Assembly (NCBI RefSeq): GCF_022763345.1
Contig: NZ_JALEGS010000005.1
Span: forward strand, 1-51,034
Direction of reading: 5' to 3'
DNA: 51,034 nucleotides
Source of the DNA: Phaeodactylibacter sp.
Lineage (GTDB): Bacteria; Bacteroidota; Bacteroidia; Chitinophagales; Saprospiraceae
The first letter of the stretch is position 1, and each line of letters starts with the position of its first letter. Shown here piece by piece: positions 17,748-26,086 of this stretch. The position numbers were made by a program, and so were the translations under genes. The notes under the pieces are model-generated. The model was not told the origin of the DNA. It did not search any database and saw nothing but the letters and a program-made list of their open reading frames with translations.

Positions 17748-19805
17748 CTAATTCGTCTTCACCAGTTTGATAATCTGTAGCGTTTCACCACTACCGGAAA
17801 CAGCTCTGGCGAAGTAGACGCCCTCAGGATACTGTCCGGCCTGCCAGTCCACCGTATAGGTACCTGCTTCCTGTGGCTGATCAACTAAAGTAGACAGCTG
17901 CCTGCCATTGACATCATACAGGCTGATGTTGATTTGCTGCGGAGCTTCCAGGCGGTACTGAAGGGTAGTTTGCCCCTGGAAAGGATTAGGCGCTGCCGCC
18001 ATCATTTGCACCTGGCCGGTCGTATTTGTTGTAAGGTTCAGGGCAGATGCCTGAGGCCCCGGGCTGGTCAGTCCGGCTATCGTACCGCTACATTCTCCAT
18101 CGCCTGCAAAAGGCATGGCGAGATAAGGGAATTCCGGACGGAAGGGCTTGTCGTTGGCTTCCACGCCTGTAGTGTAGGTCAGTACGCCCAGCAGGTCATC
18201 CGTTACCGGGTTAGGGTCACCGGCCGTGTAGTCATCGTACCAAAGGCCAATAGCGGCCAGCACGACACCGGATACCGCCTGCAGTTCGATGCGCGTCACA
18301 TCATCCTCCAGTCGCCGTCCGTTGGGGAAGCCATCCATATTGGGGATGAATTCCAGATCAGCTGTACCGTTGTAGGTGGGGTCGGTCAGCCCAAGTACGG
18401 CAGCCTGAATGAGCCCCAGTGAACTGAATGCCGGATTATCACGCGGGGTAGCCGGCACCGCCATATTCAACCGGAGCATATCTCCCCCATTAGGCAGGAA
18501 GTTGTTGACAAAAGGCTTGCCTGCTGCCAGCGGATTCCCCTCTTTGCCAGTAGCTAACTGATAGGGTGGGAAGTTGGGTACTCCTGTGTGAAAGGCCGGC
18601 CATAAGTCGACCGAGCGGGGCATACCAGGGCCGGGCAACAGCAAAGTACCAAAGATATCATCATCCAGTGCAGTCCCTTCTACCGCAGCGGTCCCCTTCA
18701 ATGGGAACAGACCGTCCTGACCATTACCGAAGTCAAAAGACTGCAGGGCATTGCGCTGAATGCGCAGTGGGCCAAAGGCAGGTACAGCACCTCCGAACAG
18801 GCTGTCATCCATATACAGCGCCAGTTCCGGATTATAGAAATAGTTGTCCAGCAGTGTATCTTCCAACTCCTGATAAGGAGTCAGTGCATTCCAGTAATCT
18901 TTCATACCTATTGGAATCACCGCTTCATTCGTCAGCGGCATACCCAGGCGGGAAACTTGTACCCAGTCGCCATCGTAAGATTCGCTGCCGGGTTCCAGAG
19001 TACGGATTTGCGGGCGGCTTGCGGAAGCCCACACACCAATCACATAGTTGGGGTCCAGGATATTCTCCGGGCTGCTGGGCGCACCTTTCTTAAGCAAAAA
19101 CTGGATCGGAATCTCCAGCGCAATCGCACTGGTATTCAAACAAGCCAGCCCATCGCGTGGATCGCCCATCTGCCGGGGCGCGTCACCGAGGTCGAAGATA
19201 CCGCCAAGGTCTACAAAGAAAGGGTCATCCACTGGTCCGGCGAAAATTTTCTCCCCGGTGTGGGCAGAACGCACTGCATCTTCAAAAAGCTCGGCGTAGT
19301 CGGCATTTAAGCCTACCGGAGAAGAGATGGACCGCTCACCGACGTTATTGGGCGGCACCTTGCCATTCACGAGGATAGGAATGAAGCCTCCTCCGTTAAT
19401 ACTCTTCTCTACGGTATAACGGGTCATGAGGTTTTCCTGCCCCAGCCGGATATTGAAAAAAGTGCTCGGGTCTTCATTCTTTTTCTCAAAAGTGAAGCGA
19501 TAGACAATTTCATCACCTGGACGGCTGGCGTCATTGTCGATATGGATTTCGTACCGGATGTTCTCCCCGAATTGATAGTAATTCGGCCCGCCGTGCGGCA
19601 ATTGCATGGGTACATAGGTCGCAATCAGCACAATATTGCGCGGATTGTCGGGGCTTCGGAAAGCGTACACATCCACATTATCCGCTAGTGGGTCATTGGA
19701 GATGAGAGGAGCTTCCCGGTGGCTGGAAGCCTGCAATGCTTCGCTTCCGCAAAACAGGAGCAAGAGCACTGCTGTGAATATAAATTTAAATCTATGGTGT
19801 AACAT
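17748..19805 (-). CDS. DUF4331 protein with T9SS sorting domain
   Basis: 685 aa. A signal peptide is followed by the DUF4331 hallmark SSHREAPLISNDPLADNVDV and YAFRSPDNP, then the full DUF4331 body with ADLEFIPNMDGFPNGRRLED near the end. The last ~80 residues are a T9SS sorting domain (AAPNPFQGQTTLQYRLEAPQ, then GVYFARAVSGSGETLQIIKL). The molecular function of DUF4331 is not known. It lies 30 nt downstream of a paralogue that lacks the sorting domain, a tandem duplication. Confidence 0.9.
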   Translation of the reverse strand: MLHHRFKFIFTAVLLLLFCGSEALQASSHREAPLISNDPLADNVDVYAFRSPDNPRNIVLIATYVPMQLPHGGPNYYQFGENIRYEIHIDNDASRPGDEIVYRFTFEKKNEDPSTFFNIRLGQENLMTRYTVEKSINGGGFIPILVNGKVPPNNVGERSISSPVGLNADYAELFEDAVRSAHTGEKIFAGPVDDPFFVDLGGIFDLGDAPRQMGDPRDGLACLNTSAIALEIPIQFLLKKGAPSSPENILDPNYVIGVWASASRPQIRTLEPGSESYDGDWVQVSRLGMPLTNEAVIPIGMKDYWNALTPYQELEDTLLDNYFYNPELALYMDDSLFGGAVPAFGPLRIQRNALQSFDFGNGQDGLFPLKGTAAVEGTALDDDIFGTLLLPGPGMPRSVDLWPAFHTGVPNFPPYQLATGKEGNPLAAGKPFVNNFLPNGGDMLRLNMAVPATPRDNPAFSSLGLIQAAVLGLTDPTYNGTADLEFIPNMDGFPNGRRLEDDVTRIELQAVSGVVLAAIGLWYDDYTAGDPNPVTDDLLGVLTYTTGVEANDKPFRPEFPYLAMPFAGDGECSGTIAGLTSPGPQASALNLTTNTTGQVQMMAAAPNPFQGQTTLQYRLEAPQQINISLYDVNGRQLSTLVDQPQEAGTYTVDWQAGQYPEGVYFARAVSGSGETLQIIKLVKTN

Positions 19806-19835
19806 AAAAGTTTTTTTGAATGAGTGAATGGGCTT

Positions 19836-21554
19836 TTACTGGTCCGTTTCCGTACCGCGCCAGGGCGCTGCCAGATAAGGGAAGGAATTGGTAAATGGCT
19901 TATCATTTTCCTCCACCCCAGTCGAGTAGGTAAGCACGCCCAGCAAGTCATCAGTCACGGGATTAGGATCACCGGCAGTGTAGTCATCATACCAAAGGCC
20001 AATGGCCGCCAGCGCAACACCAGCAACAGCTTGCAGCTCAATGCGGGTCACATCATCCTCCAGGCGGCGCCCGTTAGGGAAGCCATCCATATTGGGGATG
20101 AACTCCAGGTCAGCACTGCCATTATAAGTGGGGTCGGTCAAACCAGCCACAGCAGCCGCTACGATTCCCATAGGGCTAAAGTCGGCACTCGCCCGGTCCG
20201 TCACCGGAACCGCCATATTCAGGCGGAGCATATCGCCACCATTGGGCAGGAAGTTGTTGATAAAAGGCTTGCCTTCCGCCAATGGGTTGCCTTCCTTGCC
20301 TGTTGCCAGCTGGTAAGGCACCACGTTGGGCACTCCCGTATGAAAGATAGGCCAAAGATCGACCGACCGGGGCAGGCCCGGACCAGGGAGCAGCAGCTCA
20401 CCAAAGACCTGATCATCCAATGCAGTACCGGCTACCGCTGCCGTACCTTTAATGGAAAAGAGCCCATCCTGTCCGTTTCCAAAGTCAAATCGTTGGAGGG
20501 AGTTACGCTGAATACGCAGGGGTGCGAAGGCTGGTACGGCAGGGCCAAACTGGTCATCATCCATATACAATGCCAGTTCCGGATTGTAGAAAAACTGGTC
20601 CAAAATAGTATCGGTAATCTCTTCGTAAGGCGTCAGAGAATTCCAGTAATCCTTCATACCAATGGGAATGACCACCTCGTTAGTGAGGGGCATGCCCAGT
20701 CGGGATACCTGAATCCAGTCACCGCTGTCCTCGGGCGCTTCGCCCATCATACCTAAAGTACGTACGGCGGGGCGGCTCGCAGAGGCCCATACACCGATCA
20801 CATAATTCGGGTCCAGGATATTGGCAGGGGTATCCGGTGCACCATCCTTCAGAAGCATTTCGATTGGCACCTGAATGGCAATGGTATGCACATTAAACTC
20901 CCCCAGCCCATCTCTGGACGGGCCGTTCTGGCGAGGGGCATTGCCCAGATCGAAAATACCGCCCAGGTCGACGAAGAAAGGGTCGTCTACCGGTCCGCAG
21001 AACACCTGTTCTCCGTCCGGTGTTTGAGTGATCGCTTCGCTCATCAGGCTGGCATAGGTAGCCCCCAGGCCAACACCGCTTTCAATGGAACGCGGCCCAA
21101 TGTCATTCGGCGGCACTACGCCTCCAGTCACGATGGCCTGAAAGGTGGCGCCCCCGTCCATACTCCGCTCCATGGTATAAGTGGTCTTGAGGTTTTGCTG
21201 CCCCAGCCGGATATTGAAGAACGTTGTCGGGTCTTCGTTGACCTTTTGGAAAGTAAAACGGTAGATAATCTCATCGCCAGGCATGCCCGCATCGTTATCG
21301 ATGTGGATTTCATACCGGATATTCTCCCCAAAGGTATAGTAGTTGGGGCCACCGTGGGGCAGTTCTGCCGGAATGTAGTTGGCAATGATGGTAATCGTGT
21401 TAGGGTTGTCGGGGCTTCTGAAAGCATAAACGTCCGTATTATCTGCCAGCGGATCGTTTGCAATCAGCGGAGCTTCGCGGTGGCTCGATGCCAGCAGGTC
21501 GCTACCGAGCAGCAGGCACAGCAAAGCGCAAACCGCAAGTCTAAATACATTCAT
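19836..21554 (-). CDS. DUF4331 protein without sorting domain
   Basis: 572 aa, with a signal peptide ending near LLASSHREAP and the same DUF4331 layout as its downstream neighbour (ANDPLADNTDVYAFRSPDNP, LGMPLTNEVVIPIGMKDYWN, FIPNMDGFPNGRRLEDDVTR). It stops at PYLAAPWRGTETDQ, exactly where the paralogue continues into its T9SS domain. It is therefore predicted to stay in the periplasm, or to have lost the domain. It is the first gene of the probable DUF4331-DUF4331-TPR transcript. The 222 nt upstream hold no recognised promoter. Confidence 0.88.
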   Translation of the reverse strand: MNVFRLAVCALLCLLLGSDLLASSHREAPLIANDPLADNTDVYAFRSPDNPNTITIIANYIPAELPHGGPNYYTFGENIRYEIHIDNDAGMPGDEIIYRFTFQKVNEDPTTFFNIRLGQQNLKTTYTMERSMDGGATFQAIVTGGVVPPNDIGPRSIESGVGLGATYASLMSEAITQTPDGEQVFCGPVDDPFFVDLGGIFDLGNAPRQNGPSRDGLGEFNVHTIAIQVPIEMLLKDGAPDTPANILDPNYVIGVWASASRPAVRTLGMMGEAPEDSGDWIQVSRLGMPLTNEVVIPIGMKDYWNSLTPYEEITDTILDQFFYNPELALYMDDDQFGPAVPAFAPLRIQRNSLQRFDFGNGQDGLFSIKGTAAVAGTALDDQVFGELLLPGPGLPRSVDLWPIFHTGVPNVVPYQLATGKEGNPLAEGKPFINNFLPNGGDMLRLNMAVPVTDRASADFSPMGIVAAAVAGLTDPTYNGSADLEFIPNMDGFPNGRRLEDDVTRIELQAVAGVALAAIGLWYDDYTAGDPNPVTDDLLGVLTYSTGVEENDKPFTNSFPYLAAPWRGTETDQ

Positions 21555-21778
21555 ACTGTCTGATTTAGGTGAGAAAATTAAAGCATCACGAACCGGACAA
21601 ACAATACAGTGGCTAGCCGGAAGTTGTCATTATAGAGGCACTCCGGTCAACCCAAGTGGGTCTGCAGCTGTCTTTTTATCGTGATTTCAGTAGTACTTAC
21701 GGAAGGTGGTGCCGTACCGGATTGAAACCCTTAGGATTTTTTTAAGATTTCTTAACGGGCTTTTGTAAATTAAAGCTC

Positions 21779-21923
21779 TACCGACGATAAAGTAGTCTCC
21801 GATAAAGATCGGAGCAGCAAACCGACTTGATGCCTGCCTGCGTGTCAAGACACTTCGGCAGACAGGTCGGCATAAACGCTGGAAAGTAGCCTGCGCTTGC
21901 CCTGACAAGCTATGCTTCGTCAG
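21779..21923. repeat. Structured repeat element, copy 1
   Basis: It begins TACCGACGATAAAGTAGT (21779-21796), which matches copy 2 at 23378 in 16 of 18 bases. GTCGGCATAAAC (21866-21877) matches the other end of copy 2 in 11 of 12. Between them lie CTCCGAT-aaag-ATCGGAG (21797-21814) and a compound stem around GTGTC-aa-GACAC (21842-21853). A third hairpin, CTGAC...GTCAG, follows at 21902-21923. It fills the gap upstream of the YdeI-like gene. It could be a REP/MITE-like repeat or a structured RNA. Confidence 0.55.
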
Positions 21924-21970
21924 TGGCTGATGTCGCAGACCAATTTGTTAAGCGTATAAACAACGCCATC

Positions 21971-22549
21971 ATGCCCGTAGAAATCACCGATATCTTCTAC
22001 CCCAAAGACCGCCCGGAGTGGCGGCAGTGGCTGGAAGCTCACCACACCTCCAAAACCGAAATCTGGTTGCGCCGCTTCAAAAAAGCCACCGGCAAGCCCT
22101 GCATCACCTACGATGAGCTGGTGGAAGAATGCCTCTGCTTTGGCTGGATAGACGGAGTGGTGAAAAAGCTGGATGAGGAGAGCAACGTCCAACGCATCAC
22201 CCCCCGCCGTAAAAAGAAAACGTTTCTCTCAGAGCTCAACCGGCAGCGGGTATGGAAACTGCAGCGGGAAGGCTTGATGACACCCGCCGGCATTGCCCCC
22301 ATCGAAGACCAAATCGGCCACCCGGATGATCCCTGGGACATCCCCGATTGGGTGGAAGCCCAACTGCGCGAAGACGAGGAGGTCTGGGCCAACTTCCAGT
22401 CCTTCCCCCACCTCTACCAGCGCCTGAAAATCGGCTGGATCAATGAGTGCGGGGAGCGGCGGCGGGAGGAGGCGCAGAAGCGGCTGAACTGGCTTATAAA
22501 AAACACGAAAAAGGGGAAGATGTATGGGACGGTGCCGATTAGGGAGTGA
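21971..22549 (+). CDS. YdeI/OmpD-associated family protein
   Basis: 192 aa from the ATG at 21971 (MPVEITDIFYPKDRPEWRQW); a longer frame to 21923 would run into the hairpin element and is not credible. Motifs EIWLRRFKKATGKP, ITYDELVEECLCFGWIDG and TPRRKKKTFLSELN are typical of the YdeI/bacteriocin-protection family. The C-terminus is basic (RRREEAQKRLNWLIKNTKKGK). It is cytosolic and its biochemical role is not established. It is flanked on both sides by hairpin repeats. Confidence 0.85.
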   Translation: MPVEITDIFYPKDRPEWRQWLEAHHTSKTEIWLRRFKKATGKPCITYDELVEECLCFGWIDGVVKKLDEESNVQRITPRRKKKTFLSELNRQRVWKLQREGLMTPAGIAPIEDQIGHPDDPWDIPDWVEAQLREDEEVWANFQSFPHLYQRLKIGWINECGERRREEAQKRLNWLIKNTKKGKMYGTVPIRE

Positions 22550-22565
22550 TGCTCTAAGCCCGCCT

Positions 22566-22611
22566 GTCAGGTCGCCCCGTATAGCTATCGGGGCAAAAGT
22601 CGCCACCTGAC
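22566..22611. repeat. Nested hairpin after the YdeI-like gene
   Basis: Outer stem GTCAGGT (22566-22572) with ACCTGAC (22605-22611), inner stem GCCCCG (22574-22579) with CGGGGC (22589-22594). There is no T-run, so it is not a classical terminator. Confidence 0.55.
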
Positions 22612-22680
22612 TTGAAGGGAATTGCTTTTTCCCCCTTCAAAGCCCTATATTTCAGAGTAAATTCAACAGTCTGTACCCTT

Positions 22681-23304
22681 ATGCCCGATATCGCAAAGCG
22701 GCCTACCACCGACCAAGAACTCCTAGAGCTGGGTGCCCGTGAAGCACCCGTGCGCTTCGAAGCCTCCGAAGCGGAGTACTGGGCGTTGCTCCAACAAGCC
22801 GCCTACAAGGTAGAGTATGCAAACGGGGAAATCGTTGCTACCATGGGATATGAAAATGCGCTCCACTCTGAATTAGTAAGCGAGATGATGTTTCAACTGA
22901 AAAGTATGTTTCGCAATAAGCCCTATCGCTTTGGAACCAGCAACCGCCCCATCTGTATAGAAACCTGCGGCAACGCCATCTTCATCCCCGACGGATCGGT
23001 GCTGCAGCTGCCCCTCGACCCTTACGAATTCCAGCCGGGCATGGATGCGGAGCGCACTCCGCTGCTCCTCTTCAAAGTCCTCTCGCCCAGCACCCGTATC
23101 AGGGACTTTGGCGAGAAGCTGCCTTGCTACAAGCAAATCCCCAGCCTGCAGCACATCCTGTACCTGGAAACGGACAACGTTAAGGTATTCCATTTTCACC
23201 GTCGGGAAGATGGCCTGTGGGTGGAGGGTATCTATACGGATAAGAGCGACCGGATTGAATTGCCGTATGGTACGATTGGTTTGGGGGAGCTTTATGTGGA
23301 GTAA
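22681..23304 (+). CDS. Uma2-family (PD-(D/E)XK) protein, probably catalytically altered
   Basis: 207 aa from the ATG at 22681 (MPDIAKRPTTDQEL); the longer frame from 22612 is less likely. It has the Uma2/DUF820 layout: VEYANGEIVATMG, FIPDGSV with D104, then LLLFKVLSPSTRIRDFGEKL with K146, and a CYKQIPSLQHILYLETD end. The usual acidic residue before VLSPST (V-E-V) is Lys132 here, so the nuclease site looks broken. Uma2 genes are numerous and often mobile-associated. It is bounded by palindromic repeats on both sides. Confidence 0.82.
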   Translation: MPDIAKRPTTDQELLELGAREAPVRFEASEAEYWALLQQAAYKVEYANGEIVATMGYENALHSELVSEMMFQLKSMFRNKPYRFGTSNRPICIETCGNAIFIPDGSVLQLPLDPYEFQPGMDAERTPLLLFKVLSPSTRIRDFGEKLPCYKQIPSLQHILYLETDNVKVFHFHRREDGLWVEGIYTDKSDRIELPYGTIGLGELYVE

Positions 23305-23320
23305 GGGTTATATTTCAAGT

Positions 23321-23346
23321 CGTTGGCGGCTTTGGAGCCGCCAACG
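23321..23346. repeat. Perfect 11-bp hairpin after the Uma2 gene
   Basis: CGTTGGCGGCT, loop TTGG, AGCCGCCAACG, starting 17 nt after the stop codon. No T-run follows. It could end or protect the transcript, or be a REP-like palindrome. Confidence 0.7.
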
Positions 23347-23377
23347 GATTTAAACAAACAAATATACAATCAATCTA

Positions 23378-23478
23378 TACCGACGACGAAGTAGTTTGGG
23401 ACCAACCTTGACTTCGTGTCGGCATATACTCGTGCGTCGGGTTTGTGCCTTACGCCCAAACCTCTCCGTTCCGAGTAT
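23378..23478. repeat. Structured repeat element, copy 2
   Basis: Stem TACCGACGACGAAG (23378-23391) with CTTCGTGTCGGCATA (23412-23426), followed by a second nested stem ATACTCG (23426-23432) with CGAGTAT (23472-23478) that contains GTTTG/CAAAC. Its ends match copy 1 at 21779 in the same orientation. It lies between the convergent Uma2 and TonB receptor genes. Confidence 0.6.
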
Positions 23479-23495
23479 AACATTAAAACAAAAAC

Positions 23496-25844
23496 CTAAA
23501 AATTCCAACGCCAAAGAAAGGTCGGTAACATGCCTAAGGCAGATACTTCCTCATAATCATTCAAGTCTTCATCGTACAGCGCCAGGTAGTGATTGATCCG
23601 GTTAGTGACGTTCATGATGTCGATGGCAAGAGTATGGTTGGTTTTTCGGTTGATCTTGTAAGACAACCGAAAGTCCATGCGAAAGTAATTCATGAACCGC
23701 TCCGTGTAAGCCCGCTCAACATCATAAACAGCCTCGCCTTTCTCTTGTGAAGCGGCGTAGTCCAATGGCACTTTGCGCTCGCCTCCCGACCACATCAGAC
23801 GGGTATCGACACTTAGGGCATTCCGTTCTTTCAAGGTCCACTCATAGCCACCCAGGAAGTTAGCAATCATATTGGTGTTGAAACGGGTGCTGCGCAAAAC
23901 ACCGTCGCTGCCCTTGTACCTGGAATCAAATACGGACATAGTGAACAGATAGTAGAAATTATTCGAGAAGAATTTTTCCAGCGTGACCTCAGCGCCCAGA
24001 TTATAGGCCGTTCCTTCATTAACCAACCCATGGTACTCGTAATTGGAGAAGCTGGTCCCGTAGTTGACCAACGAACGGAAAGAAGCCTGGCGCTCTACCG
24101 GCACCTGGTTCAGATGCTGGTAGTACGCTTCGATTTTCATCCGGTGGTCATTGCTAAAGGCATAATTGTAACCAAGGACGAGGTGACGGCTGCGGGTCAT
24201 TTTGAGGTCCTGATTGGGCCTGGTGTAAACCTGCTGCATGGTGTCTGCCAGCTCTTCATAGAAGTAAACGTACTTGGGGTGCAAACGGGAGTGGATGCCT
24301 GCCCCAAAGCTAAGCGACTGACCTGGCAAAAAGTTCCAGTTCAGGCTGAATCGGGGCTCCGGGGAGTGGTCATTGCCCAACGCTGCGTACTGATAATGCA
24401 GGCCAGTCACCATGGATAGAGCATCGCTGAAACGGTGTTTCCACTGTGCATGGGCCTGGACCAACGGTACTCGCCCACTGGTGTTGACCGTTTGCGAAAA
24501 CATACGGTGATCCTGCAAATAGACCGTATCCTGGAAGTTGAAGGAAGTATTGAAAAGGTCGAAGCCAAATTGCAGTATATTCCGGGTATTGAGTCGGTTC
24601 TTGTATACCATGTTCAGCTCTACAGTTGACTCGCTTTGTTCCATCCAGGTGTACTCTTCCAGCGCATCAGAGACATACTGCTCAGAAAGGCTATGGTTAA
24701 CACTATGGGAAAGACCTACGCTGGTGACCAAACTGGCATTATCGCTGAGAAAATACTGATGCTTTATCCCGACGAACCCCACTTTGGCACTATTGTCGAA
24801 AAACTCCCGTTCACCGGGCGGCAGGTCCGCCGTCTCGTCAGTTATACTATTGAGACCGCCCAAGCCAAAGATGGATATGTTTCCCAGTTTGCTTTTCGGC
24901 AGATCAATATTGAAGGAAAGGTCTTGATATTTAGGAATGGCAAAGACGCCAAAATTAATGCCCAACAAGTCAAATACGCCCAGCGTTGAATATCGGTAAT
25001 TGGCCAGGTAAGACCCATCTTTACCCTCAGCCAGTGGCCCTTCTACACCTACTTCAAATCCGTTGAAGCCAACCTGAGCTAGGAACTCCTGCCGGTCAGC
25101 ATTACCTTTACGAAGGCGCAGGTCAAAGACGCCGGACAGGGCATTGCCAAACTCTGCCGGAAAGGCACCGGTAAGAAAATCGGAATTGCTCAAGACATTA
25201 TTATTGAGCATGCTCATCGTTCCACCCGAAGCCGTAAGGCCACCAAAATGATTGGGGTTAGGGATCTGAAGTCCCTCCATTCGCCAAAGCATACCATTAG
25301 GCGAGTTGCCCCGGATGACGATGTCGTTGCTCTGCGTCCCCATCGTCAATACCCCTGCGTAGCCTGCAGCCATCCGGGAAGGGTCTCCAAAACTGCCGGC
25401 ATACCTTTCCGTTTCTTCGACTGTGAACATCCGGGCGCTCACCTGCGCCATTTCGTTGAGGGTTTTATCTTTGATATGAGCACTGACCGTGACGCCTTCC
25501 AGCTGTACCGCTTTTTCCTCCAGTTTGACCTCTAGAATAAGTTCTTTGCCAGACTGTAAGTAGAGATCAGACAGCACGGCAGTGTGGTACCCCAGATAGC
25601 TGATGCTGACCCCCTGCCTGCCCACCGGGATATCCGGCAGACTGAAGTAGCCATCTATGTCAGTGGTTGTGCCAATGGCCCGGACGCTGTCCAGCAGCAT
25701 CACTGTCGCCCCCGGCAAGGGCACATCGGTATAGAAGTCCAATACCTGCCCTTTGATCGTTTGCGAATATTGCCCATTTACAATTGAACTAAAAAGCAGC
25801 AAAAAAGAAGCGAAAATGAATTGCTTAATGGCCAGATCTTTCAT
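23496..25844 (-). CDS. TonB-dependent receptor with carboxypeptidase-like N-domain
   Basis: 782 aa with a signal peptide (MKDLAIKQFIFASFLLLFSSIVNGQ). Next come a CarboxypepD_reg-like domain (about 30-110: IKGQVLDFYTDVPLPGATV), a plug (NDIVIRGNSPNGMLWRMEGL and FGNALSGVFDLRLRKGN) and a beta-barrel ending in LALYDEDLNDYEE and TFLWRWNF, with the aromatic last residue expected of barrel proteins. It is an outer membrane importer; the substrate cannot be read from the sequence. No SusD partner is next to it, so it is not a classical Sus-type pair. Confidence 0.88.
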   Translation of the reverse strand: MKDLAIKQFIFASFLLLFSSIVNGQYSQTIKGQVLDFYTDVPLPGATVMLLDSVRAIGTTTDIDGYFSLPDIPVGRQGVSISYLGYHTAVLSDLYLQSGKELILEVKLEEKAVQLEGVTVSAHIKDKTLNEMAQVSARMFTVEETERYAGSFGDPSRMAAGYAGVLTMGTQSNDIVIRGNSPNGMLWRMEGLQIPNPNHFGGLTASGGTMSMLNNNVLSNSDFLTGAFPAEFGNALSGVFDLRLRKGNADRQEFLAQVGFNGFEVGVEGPLAEGKDGSYLANYRYSTLGVFDLLGINFGVFAIPKYQDLSFNIDLPKSKLGNISIFGLGGLNSITDETADLPPGEREFFDNSAKVGFVGIKHQYFLSDNASLVTSVGLSHSVNHSLSEQYVSDALEEYTWMEQSESTVELNMVYKNRLNTRNILQFGFDLFNTSFNFQDTVYLQDHRMFSQTVNTSGRVPLVQAHAQWKHRFSDALSMVTGLHYQYAALGNDHSPEPRFSLNWNFLPGQSLSFGAGIHSRLHPKYVYFYEELADTMQQVYTRPNQDLKMTRSRHLVLGYNYAFSNDHRMKIEAYYQHLNQVPVERQASFRSLVNYGTSFSNYEYHGLVNEGTAYNLGAEVTLEKFFSNNFYYLFTMSVFDSRYKGSDGVLRSTRFNTNMIANFLGGYEWTLKERNALSVDTRLMWSGGERKVPLDYAASQEKGEAVYDVERAYTERFMNYFRMDFRLSYKINRKTNHTLAIDIMNVTNRINHYLALYDEDLNDYEEVSALGMLPTFLWRWNF

Positions 25845-26026
25845 GTTTTTGTTTGTTTATTCCCAATCAAGATAAGACCGTAACACAGGAATCTCCTTGA
25901 CCTATGTTAAGAAGCAAAAACAGAGGGTATTTCATTTTTAAGCGTAGCAGAGTGGCGCTCTTAAAGCACGAAGCGTATTAGCATTTTGTGGGGCCAAGCA
26001 TACGCGAAAAAGGAAGAGACAACAGC

Positions 26027-26063
26027 AAAAAAGCACTGCCCCACCCCAAACGGGATGAGGCAG
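26027..26063 (-). terminator. Rho-independent terminator of the 395-aa T9SS protein gene
   Basis: On the minus strand, CTGCC-t-CA-t-CCC, loop GTTTG, GGGTG-g-GGCAG, then TGC and six T. It lies 24 nt after the stop codon at 26087. Confidence 0.7.
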
Positions 26064-26086
26064 CCTTAATATTTCCGGAAGCTTAC

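Noticed and set aside
19824..20756. 310-aa open frame antisense to the DUF4331 gene
   Set aside because: Shadow of a clearly coding DUF4331 sequence; the composition is not protein-like.
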